From contig JAQWJH010000036.1 of the NCBI GenBank assembly GCA_029248455.1, positions 1 to 37,231 on the forward strand: a DNA stretch of 37,231 bases, in the 5' to 3' direction. The number at the start of each line of letters is the position of its first letter. Within the stretch, counting starts at the first letter, position 1. Source of the DNA: Flavobacteriaceae bacterium. GTDB lineage: Bacteria > Bacteroidota > Bacteroidia > Flavobacteriales > Flavobacteriaceae. Shown here piece after piece: positions 31,016 to 37,231 of the stretch. Below the pieces are notes generated by a model. That model saw nothing but the letters and a program-made list of their open reading frames with translations, was not told the origin of the DNA and searched no databases. The position numbers were made by a program, and so were the translations under genes.

Positions 31016-32194
31016 ATGAATTCCAATTCACAGGATAGGTACATGCTTAGAGGAGTTTCGTCGGATAAATCTGATGTGCATAATGCTATTAAAAATATTG
31101 ATAAGGGTTTATTTCCAAAAGCTTTTTGTAAAATAGTTCCTGATACCCTAACTAACGATCCGAATTATTGTCTTGTTATGCATGCTGATGGAGCCGGAAC
31201 AAAATCTTCATTAGCTTATATGTATTGGAAAGAAACTGGAGATCTTTCCGTTTGGAAAGGGGTTGCTCAAGACGCTTTGGTAATGAATTTAGATGATTTA
31301 TTGTGTGTAGGAGTTACTGATAATATTTTATTATCCTCGACAATAGGTAGAAATAAAAACCTAATTACCGGTGAAGTAATTAAAACTATAATTGAAGGTA
31401 CTGAGGAATTAATTGACGAAATGGCAAGTTATGGTGTTAATATAAAATCTACTGGTGGAGAAACCGCTGATGTTGGAGACTTAGTTAGAACAATAATTGT
31501 AGATTCAACTGTCGTGGCTCGTATTAAAAAATCTGAACTGATTGATAATTCAAACATTTCAAGCGGGGATGTTATAATTGGTTTATCATCCTTCGGAAAA
31601 TCAAATTATGAAAGTTGTTATAATGGTGGGATGGGTAGTAATGGACTTACTTCAGCTAGGCATGATGTGTTTCATAAGTATTTGATGAATAAATATCCAG
31701 AAAGCTTTGATCCAAGCGTTCCAGAAGACTTGATCTATTCTGGTTCAATGAAAATTACTCAGAAAGTTGAGGGTTTAGAAATAGACGCAGGTAGGTTAGT
31801 TCTTTCTCCAACAAGAACTTATGCTCCAATTATAAAAAAGGTATTAGAAAAATTTAATTCTCACGATATTCACGGAATGGTTCACTGTAGCGGGGGGGCT
31901 CAAACTAAAATCCTTCATTTCATTGATAATCTTCATATAATTAAAGACAGTTTGTTTCCTGTCCCTCCATTATTTGACTTAATTAAAAAAGAATCCAATA
32001 CTTCTTGGAAAGAAATGTATAAAGTTTTTAATATGGGGCATAGAATGGAATTGTATGTTAATCCACAATGTTCTGAAGAAATCATAAATATTTCCAAATC
32101 ATTTGGGGTCGATGCCAAAATTATCGGAAGGGTTGAGGATAGTAGCAGAAAAAAACTGTCAATTATTTCGGATAATGGAAGCTTTTTTTATTAA
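31016..32194 (+). CDS. purM: Phosphoribosylformylglycinamidine cyclo-ligase (AIR synthase), Bacteroidota long form
   Basis: PurM converts formylglycinamidine ribonucleotide to aminoimidazole ribonucleotide in purine synthesis. From the chosen ATG it has 392 residues, the Bacteroidota form (about 390), longer than the E. coli enzyme (345). Conserved segments are MHADGAGTKSSLAYMYWKET, AQDALVMNLDDLLCVG, KSTGGETADVGDLVRT and GMGSNGLTSARHDVF, and the C-terminal MGHRMELYV. A TTG at 31007 extends the frame by three codons, but it is part of the -7 box TATCTTTG, so the ATG is preferred. It heads the purM-prfA-pyrF gene order that is conserved in many flavobacteria. Confidence 0.93.
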   Translation: MNSNSQDRYMLRGVSSDKSDVHNAIKNIDKGLFPKAFCKIVPDTLTNDPNYCLVMHADGAGTKSSLAYMYWKETGDLSVWKGVAQDALVMNLDDLLCVGVTDNILLSSTIGRNKNLITGEVIKTIIEGTEELIDEMASYGVNIKSTGGETADVGDLVRTIIVDSTVVARIKKSELIDNSNISSGDVIIGLSSFGKSNYESCYNGGMGSNGLTSARHDVFHKYLMNKYPESFDPSVPEDLIYSGSMKITQKVEGLEIDAGRLVLSPTRTYAPIIKKVLEKFNSHDIHGMVHCSGGAQTKILHFIDNLHIIKDSLFPVPPLFDLIKKESNTSWKEMYKVFNMGHRMELYVNPQCSEEIINISKSFGVDAKIIGRVEDSSRKKLSIISDNGSFFY

Positions 32195-32231
32195 TCCACG
32201 CTTCATCAAAAATATATTAAATTTGTAATAA

Positions 32232-33311
32232 ATGTTAGATAAACTAAACATAGTTCAACAGAGATTTAATGAAATATCAGATCTAATAATTCAGCCTAAT
32301 ATAATTAGTGATCAAAAACGTTATATTAAGTTAAATAAAGAATATAAAGAATTTGGTTTAATCATTGAAAAGAAAAAGCTTTATGAAGAATTATTATCTA
32401 ACATAAGTGAAGCTGAAGAAATTTGTAAAGTTGAAGATGACAAAGAAATGGTTGAAATGGCTTCTGAACAATTGGCCGAATCAAAAGAAAAAATAGTAAA
32501 ATTAGAGGAAGAAATTAAGTTTATGTTAATTCCTAAGGATCCAGATGATTCTAAGAACGTTGTTATCGAACTTCGAGCTGGAACAGGGGGGGATGAAGCC
32601 TCAATATTTGCTGGAGATTTATTCAGAATGTATACTAAGTTTTGCGAAAGTAAAAAATGGAATGTTAGTTTAGTTGATTCTAACCCAGGAACCTCTGGGG
32701 GTTATAAGGAAATAATACTTGAAGTATCTGGAAATGATGATATTTATGGATTATTAAAATTTGAGTCTGGCGTTCACAGGGTACAAAGGGTTCCTCAGAC
32801 AGAAACTCAAGGACGAGTTCATACTTCTGCAGCAACAGTAATGGTTCTTCCAGAGGCTGAAGAATTTGATGTTGAAATAAACATGAATGATGTTAGGATT
32901 GATTATTTCTGTTCATCAGGGCCAGGCGGACAATCTGTTAATACGACTTATTCTGCAGTTAGATTGACTCATACGCCAACTGGAATTGTTGCTCAGTGCC
33001 AGGATCAAAAGTCACAACATAAAAATAAAGATAAAGCTCTTAAAGTCCTTCGCTCAAGGTTATATGAACTAGAGTTGAGTAAAAAATTGGAAGCAGATTC
33101 ATTGAAAAGAAATTCTATGGTTTCCTCAGGTGATCGATCTGCTAAAATTAGAACTTATAATTATCCTCAAGGAAGAGTTACGGATCACAGAATTGGTCTA
33201 ACCTTATATGATCTTCAAAATATCGTTAATGGTGATATTCAAAAAATAATTGACGAATTAAAACTTGTTCAAAATACAGAAATGCTTAAAAATTCAGAGG
33301 AAGTTTTTTAA
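32232..33311 (+). CDS. prfA: Peptide chain release factor 1
   Basis: RF1 ends translation at UAA and UAG codons. The protein has 359 residues, the normal length. The peptidyl-hydrolysis motif GGQ is at 232-234 in [20 protein letters not shown], and the codon-recognition PxT motif is PQT at 188-190 in [19 protein letters not shown], a variant usual in Bacteroidota. The N-terminal helical domain (1-100) is charged. It follows purM by 37 nt and precedes pyrF by 2 nt. The start at 32232 gives the conserved [15 protein letters not shown] beginning. Confidence 0.96.
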   Translation: MLDKLNIVQQRFNEISDLIIQPNIISDQKRYIKLNKEYKEFGLIIEKKKLYEELLSNISEAEEICKVEDDKEMVEMASEQLAESKEKIVKLEEEIKFMLIPKDPDDSKNVVIELRAGTGGDEASIFAGDLFRMYTKFCESKKWNVSLVDSNPGTSGGYKEIILEVSGNDDIYGLLKFESGVHRVQRVPQTETQGRVHTSAATVMVLPEAEEFDVEINMNDVRIDYFCSSGPGGQSVNTTYSAVRLTHTPTGIVAQCQDQKSQHKNKDKALKVLRSRLYELELSKKLEADSLKRNSMVSSGDRSAKIRTYNYPQGRVTDHRIGLTLYDLQNIVNGDIQKIIDELKLVQNTEMLKNSEEVF

Positions 33312-33313
33312 TT

Positions 33314-34132
33314 ATGGAATTAAATAAATTAGTAGATCAAATTAAAATTAAAAAATCATTTTTATGTCTTGGACTGGATTCTGATCTTTCAAAAATTCCT
33401 CAATTTTTATTAAAAGAGTCTGATCCTATTTTTAGTTTCAACAAAGCTTTAATTGATGCACTTAGCGGTTTAATTGTTGCAGTTAAAATTAATACAGCAT
33501 TTTATGAAGTTAACGGAGTAGAGGGTTGGAATTCACTAAAAAAAACCATTGAATATATCAATATAAAATATCCTGAACTATTTACTATAGCTGATGCTAA
33601 AAGAGGGGATATTGGAAACACATCTGACAAATATGCCAAAGCTTTTTTTGAAAAACTTTCGTTCAATTCAGTAACTGTTTCTCCTTACATGGGTAGTGAT
33701 TCGGTTGAACCTTTTTTAAAATATAAAAATAAGTATACCATTTTGCTTGGCTTGACCTCAAATAAGGGAAGTAATGATTTCCAATCTTTTCCCTCTAAAG
33801 AAGATAGTCTTTTTAAACAAGTATTAAAAAAATCTAAACTTTGGAAAGGTTCAAATAATTTAATGTATGTTGTTGGAGCTACAAAATCAGAACATTTAAA
33901 AGAAATTAGACTAATAGTTCCTGATAGTTTTTTATTGATTCCAGGTGTTGGTGCTCAAGGAGGTAGTTTAATAGATACTTTCAAAAACGGTGCTAATCAA
34001 AACATTGGATTATTAATTAACTCATCAAGAGCAATTATCTATGCAGGTAATGGTAACGATTTTTTGAATAAATCCATTTCTGTAGCTAAAACCTACCAAA
34101 TTGAAATGGATAAACTAATAAAGACTTTATGA
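33314..34132 (+). CDS. pyrF: Orotidine 5'-phosphate decarboxylase (type 2)
   Basis: The last step of UMP synthesis: decarboxylation of OMP. The protein has 272 residues, typical for the long type-2 (mycobacterial/Bacteroidota) form. Active-site residues lie in DAKRGDIGNTSDKYAKAFF (94 onward), the Lys-Asp pair typical for the family. LCLGLDSD near the N-terminus and LLIPGVGAQGGSL near the C-terminus complete the phosphate-binding barrel. It is 2 nt after prfA, and its stop overlaps the start of the hydrolase gene (ATGA), so the four genes form one operon. Confidence 0.95.
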   Translation: MELNKLVDQIKIKKSFLCLGLDSDLSKIPQFLLKESDPIFSFNKALIDALSGLIVAVKINTAFYEVNGVEGWNSLKKTIEYINIKYPELFTIADAKRGDIGNTSDKYAKAFFEKLSFNSVTVSPYMGSDSVEPFLKYKNKYTILLGLTSNKGSNDFQSFPSKEDSLFKQVLKKSKLWKGSNNLMYVVGATKSEHLKEIRLIVPDSFLLIPGVGAQGGSLIDTFKNGANQNIGLLINSSRAIIYAGNGNDFLNKSISVAKTYQIEMDKLIKTL

Positions 34133-34914
34133 TTAATTATAGTATTTATAAAAATTCTAAAGCAAAACAATGGGTAACTTTTGTTCATGGAGCAGGTGGG
34201 AGTTCTTCAATTTGGTTTAAACAAATAAGGGCTTTTAAGAAGTGCTTTAATGTTCTTTTATTGGATTTAAGGGGGCATGGAAAATCTAATTTTAAAATTG
34301 GTAATGCCTTTGAAAAAAAATATACATTTTCGTCAATTGCTAATGATATTATTGAAGTTTTAAAAAAAGAAAAAATCAAATCTTCTCATTTCGTAGGAAT
34401 TTCATTAGGAACAATTTTGATTAGGCATATTGCAGAATCTTATCCCAAACTTGTTGAAAGTATGATTATGGGTGGTGCGATTATGAAATTAAATTTTAGA
34501 TCTAGATTTTTAATTAGACTTAGCTCAATCTTTAAATCCATAGTTCCGTACATATGGATCTATAAAATTTTTGCATTTATAATAATGCCATATAAAAATC
34601 ATCGAGAATCTAGAATGCTTTTTATAAATGAAGCTAAAAGGTTGTATCAAAAAGAATTTTTAAGATGGTTTAAGTTAACTTCTGAAATCAATCCTGTATT
34701 GAAACTTTTTAGACAGGTTGAGCTAAAAATTCCAACTCTTTATGTTATGGGTGCTGAAGATTATATGTTTTTAGAGTCCATTAAAATTTTAACAAAAGAA
34801 CATAGAAACTCTAAGCTATTAGTAATACCAAATTGTGGTCATGTAGTTAACGTTGAAAAACCAAATTTTTTTAATAATAAAACAATTTCTTTTTTAAAGT
34901 CCCTAAAAAAATAA
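34129..34914 (+). CDS. Alpha/beta-fold hydrolase
   Basis: A hydrolase of 261 residues. The oxyanion segment HGAGGSSSIW (20-29) and LLLDLRGHGKS (45-55) precede the nucleophile elbow GISLGT (Ser near residue 89). The acid is in GAEDYMF and the catalytic His in NCGHVVNVEKP near the C-terminus. A basic, hydrophobic cap follows the elbow (LIRLSSIFKSIVPYIWIY), suggesting a lipid-like substrate, though this is inference. It is translationally coupled to pyrF, an association not tied to pyrimidine synthesis by any known role. Substrate unknown. Confidence 0.85.
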   Translation: MINYSIYKNSKAKQWVTFVHGAGGSSSIWFKQIRAFKKCFNVLLLDLRGHGKSNFKIGNAFEKKYTFSSIANDIIEVLKKEKIKSSHFVGISLGTILIRHIAESYPKLVESMIMGGAIMKLNFRSRFLIRLSSIFKSIVPYIWIYKIFAFIIMPYKNHRESRMLFINEAKRLYQKEFLRWFKLTSEINPVLKLFRQVELKIPTLYVMGAEDYMFLESIKILTKEHRNSKLLVIPNCGHVVNVEKPNFFNNKTISFLKSLKK

Positions 34915-34917
34915 AAA

Positions 34918-36477
34918 TTATATTCCAGGTTGCTTAATTTCAAATTTTTCTTTTTTCTTTTCTTCTAAAACCATATGTTTTACTTCCTCTAATAATTTTT
35001 TTGAATTATAAATAATACCATCTTTTATTGTGTACTTAACTCCTCCAACACGAGTCACCTTGTTTTCTTTGTTTAATTTTATTGCCCCTGTGCCGTAGAG
35101 AACTTTAAGATTTTCAAGTGGATTTTCCTCAATTATCACAAAATCAGCAAATTTTCCTACTTCAACTGAGCCAATCATATTATCTACTCCTAAAGCTTCA
35201 GCGCCGTTTAAAGTGGCAGCTTTGATTATCTCTAGCGGGTGAAAACCAGCCTCTCTTAAAAGTTCTAATTCTCTAATGTATGCGAAGCCGTATAATTGGT
35301 ATATAAATCCTGAATCTGATCCAGTTGTAACTCTTCCCCCTCTGTTTTTGTATTCATTAATGAATGTCATCCAAAGTCTATAATTATTTTTCCACTGAAC
35401 CTCTTGTTCAGTTCCCCAAAAATGCCAATAAGATCCATGAGATATTTTACTTGGCTCATAAAATTTCCACAATGATGGTAACGTATATTCTTCATGCCAT
35501 TCTGCTCTTCTGGCTCTATGTAAATCGCGACTCGCTTCATAAATATTAAAGGTTGGATCAATTGTAAAATCTAGCTCAATTAATTCATTTATAACATTAT
35601 TCCAATGGTCAGAATAGGGTTTTGCTGCTTGTTGCCATAATTTTCCAGCTTCTTCAAATCTATGTTGTTCATTTTGATAATTATAGTTTGAAGGATAGTT
35701 TTGAATAGTTTGATTGGTGAAAAGAGCTTCTGGAAGCCCATACCAATGTTCCATACTTGTTAGTCCAGCTCGTGCGGAATGTAAAACGTTCCATCTAGCT
35801 ACGCTCATTTGAGCATGGTGACAAGCAGATTTTAATCCTAATTTATTATTTTCCTCTAAAGCAGCTTTCATAATTTCAGGAGATGCTCCAAAAAATTTAA
35901 TTCCATCTGCACCATTTTTAGCATTATTTCTTACCCATTCTCTGGCTTGGTCAGTTGTATTTATGTTTTTTCCAGATCCAAAGCCTGTATATGAAAATAT
36001 TCTAGGCGCTATTATAGAATTTTTCTTACTCTTTTGTTTAAGTTTAAGAGTAAAATCTGAACCTCTCCCACTGGGTTCTCTGACAGTAGTAATTCCATGA
36101 GCCATCCATAATTTGAAAACATAATCAGGCTCAGCACCCTGAGATACACCCCCTATATGTCCGTGCATGTCTATAAAACCAGGAAGAAGATACATTCCGT
36201 TACCATTAATTTCTTTTCCGTTTTTCTTAAGTTTAGGTCCTGGTTTTCTTTTACTAATTCCAGGATAGCCAACAGTTTGTATTTTACTTATTATATTATT
36301 TTTAACCTCAATATCAACTGGTCCTATAGGTGGAGAACCATTTCCGTTTATCAAAGTAACACCTCTTATTATTAATTGTTCAAAAGGTCCTTGACTTATT
36401 TCTTGAGAATTTATGTAAAAAAACTGCATTAAGAAAAAAAATATACATAGCAGTTTTGAAAAGAATATTTTTTTCAT
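34918..36477 (-). CDS. Secreted amidohydrolase (imidazolonepropionase/prolidase-like)
   Basis: A metal-dependent hydrolase of 519 residues with signal peptide (hydrophobic to about residue 21, cleavage near INSQ). The metal site starts with HxH (H105, H107) in GFIDMHGHIGG. A Lys in NGADGIKFFGASPEIM may be carboxylated, the next His residues lie in ACHHAQ and SMEHW, and the Asp is in VTTGSDSGFIYQLY. The C-terminal GSVEVGKFADFVIIEENP closes the composite beta-sandwich. Members act on peptides, imidazolones or other amides in the periplasm. The substrate is not evident. A 300-residue central segment with many Trp and Tyr is longer than in cytosolic relatives. Its stop lies 3 nt from that of the alpha/beta hydrolase gene. 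Confidence 0.88.
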   Translation of the reverse strand: MKKIFFSKLLCIFFFLMQFFYINSQEISQGPFEQLIIRGVTLINGNGSPPIGPVDIEVKNNIISKIQTVGYPGISKRKPGPKLKKNGKEINGNGMYLLPGFIDMHGHIGGVSQGAEPDYVFKLWMAHGITTVREPSGRGSDFTLKLKQKSKKNSIIAPRIFSYTGFGSGKNINTTDQAREWVRNNAKNGADGIKFFGASPEIMKAALEENNKLGLKSACHHAQMSVARWNVLHSARAGLTSMEHWYGLPEALFTNQTIQNYPSNYNYQNEQHRFEEAGKLWQQAAKPYSDHWNNVINELIELDFTIDPTFNIYEASRDLHRARRAEWHEEYTLPSLWKFYEPSKISHGSYWHFWGTEQEVQWKNNYRLWMTFINEYKNRGGRVTTGSDSGFIYQLYGFAYIRELELLREAGFHPLEIIKAATLNGAEALGVDNMIGSVEVGKFADFVIIEENPLENLKVLYGTGAIKLNKENKVTRVGGVKYTIKDGIIYNSKKLLEEVKHMVLEEKKKEKFEIKQPGI

Positions 36478-36520
36478 AAAACTTATTTTATTTATGAAAA
36501 TAGTTATAATTATTCATTAA

Positions 36521-36555
36521 AAGAAAAAGCTCGATTCATTATAAATCGAGCTTTT
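36521..36555 (-). terminator. Intrinsic terminator of the ammonium transporter gene
   Basis: Perfect 12-bp stem (aaaagctcgatt 36525-36536 with aatcgagctttt 36544-36555) and a 7-nt loop. On the minus strand it is followed by a run of T residues with one C. It lies 22 nt after the transporter's stop and 44 nt before the amidohydrolase start. Confidence 0.88.
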
Positions 36556-36577
36556 AAAACTAACACAACAATTAAAT

Positions 36578-37231
36578 TTAATTTATAGAGAAGTCTCCAT
36601 AGGCTCTTGTTCCATGTTCAGCAATATCAAGTCCATCTTCCTCTTCTTTTTCATCTACTCTTAACCCTGTAATTGATTTTACAATTACAGTAATTAAAAT
36701 ACCACCCACAACACAGAAAAATCCAGCAATACCAACACAAGCCAATTGGACCATAAACTGGTCAAAACCTGCCATTTCTCCAAATAGACCAACTGCTAGG
36801 GTTCCCCAAATTCCACAAAATAAATGAACAGGAATTGCCCCTACAGGATCATCTAACTTACATTTATCTAAAAGTGCTACACCTGCAACAACAATTGGTC
36901 CCGAAATAGTACCAATAATAATAGCTGACATTGGAAGCATTTGATCGGCACCTGCTGTTATTCCAACTAGACCTCCTAATACTCCATTCATAAACATAGT
37001 CAAGTCTAAATTATTATATGCTATTCTAGAAGTTAGTGCTGCTGAAACTCCACCAGCGGCTGCTGCTAAGCATGTGGTAACTAATGTTAACGAGGTTAAT
37101 GCTGGATCAGCTGAAAGTACTGAACCACCATTAAACCCAAACCAACCTAACCATAAAATTAGAACTCCAGCGGCAGAGAGGGGAATATTTGACCCAGTGA
37201 TTGCTAAAGGTTTACCATCAGAATCAAACTT
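36578..37231 (-). CDS. amt: Ammonium transporter, C-terminal part (start beyond window)
   Basis: The frame runs from the right edge of the window without a stop, giving at least 217 residues. The internal ATG at 37003 is not the true start, because conserved sequence continues upstream of it (GWFGFNGGSVLSA and LAAAAGGVSAALTSRIA). Seen here are the second half of the Amt/Rh fold, including GLVGITAGAD, VHLFCGIWGTLAVGLFG (with the pore-lining His) and a cytoplasmic tail EKEEEDGLDIAEHGTRAYGDF, which is the conserved Amt C-terminal 'GLDxxEHG' regulatory helix. It imports ammonium. No glnK is visible downstream; the upstream side is outside the window. Confidence 0.95.
   Translation of the reverse strand, partial: KFDSDGKPLAITGSNIPLSAAGVLILWLGWFGFNGGSVLSADPALTSLTLVTTCLAAAAGGVSAALTSRIAYNNLDLTMFMNGVLGGLVGITAGADQMLPMSAIIIGTISGPIVVAGVALLDKCKLDDPVGAIPVHLFCGIWGTLAVGLFGEMAGFDQFMVQLACVGIAGFFCVVGGILITVIVKSITGLRVDEKEEEDGLDIAEHGTRAYGDFSIN

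Noticed and set aside
1-37231. CRISPR arrays, insertion sequences, toxin-antitoxin or defence genes
   Set aside because: No regularly spaced repeats, transposase motifs or recognisable defence proteins on either strand.

Overview
The window is an AT-rich chromosomal segment (roughly 30% G+C by eye) from a member of the Bacteroidota, most likely a marine-type flavobacterium. Evidence: families largely confined to that phylum (DUF6029 outer-membrane protein, Omp28 lipoprotein, DUF2452, DUF4920, the long PurM variant, short GSII glutamine synthetase), several TAnnTTTG -7 promoter boxes, few Shine-Dalgarno-like sequences and very tight gene packing. I see no transposase, integrase, phage gene, rRNA or CRISPR array.

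Layout. 1-90 (-): first 30 codons of a probable acyl-CoA synthetase. 429-9559 (+): nine genes for breakdown of an acyl-CoA, probably branched or isoprenoid-like: a biotin-dependent carboxylase beta subunit, methylglutaconyl-CoA-hydratase-like enoyl-CoA hydratase, MDR oxidoreductase, thiolase, SDR, MaoC hydratase, PaaG-like isomerase/hydratase, and two acyl-CoA dehydrogenase chains that look like complementary halves of a heteromeric enzyme. 9581-13104 (-): a three-gene lysine-catabolic cassette (lysine 6-dehydrogenase-like, DUF1338/HglS-like 2-oxoadipate dioxygenase, ALDH7-type semialdehyde dehydrogenase) behind a 20-bp palindrome. 13267-20829: mostly small envelope or secreted proteins (DUF2452, DUF4920, a string of tiny membrane proteins, a saccharopine-reductase-like oxidoreductase, DUF1080, a bestrophin-like membrane protein, a CotH-like protein, alkaline phosphatase, a lipoprotein esterase). 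20836-22314: an inverted repeat, an FkbM-type methyltransferase with a TTG start, tRNA-Arg(ACG) with its terminator, and a 55-codon membrane ORF. 22347-25316: flavodoxin-fold quinone reductase, a conserved small protein, and a divergent threonine dehydrogenase / 2-amino-3-ketobutyrate CoA ligase pair. 25313-28570: DUF6029, TlpA and Omp28, a likely envelope redox/export module. 28576-37231: a 49-residue conserved microprotein, a Ca2+/Na+ antiporter, glutamine synthetase, the purM-prfA-pyrF-hydrolase operon, an amidohydrolase and the 3' part of an ammonium transporter.

Together the genes describe a heterotroph that oxidises amino acids (lysine, threonine) and branched acyl-CoAs to acetyl-CoA and TCA-cycle intermediates, with nitrogen assimilation (GS, Amt) and basic nucleotide and translation functions alongside. 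The most interesting points are the split acyl-CoA dehydrogenase pair, the compact lysine to 2-hydroxyglutarate cassette with its palindrome, and small genes (33, 49 and 55 codons) hidden in apparent gaps.
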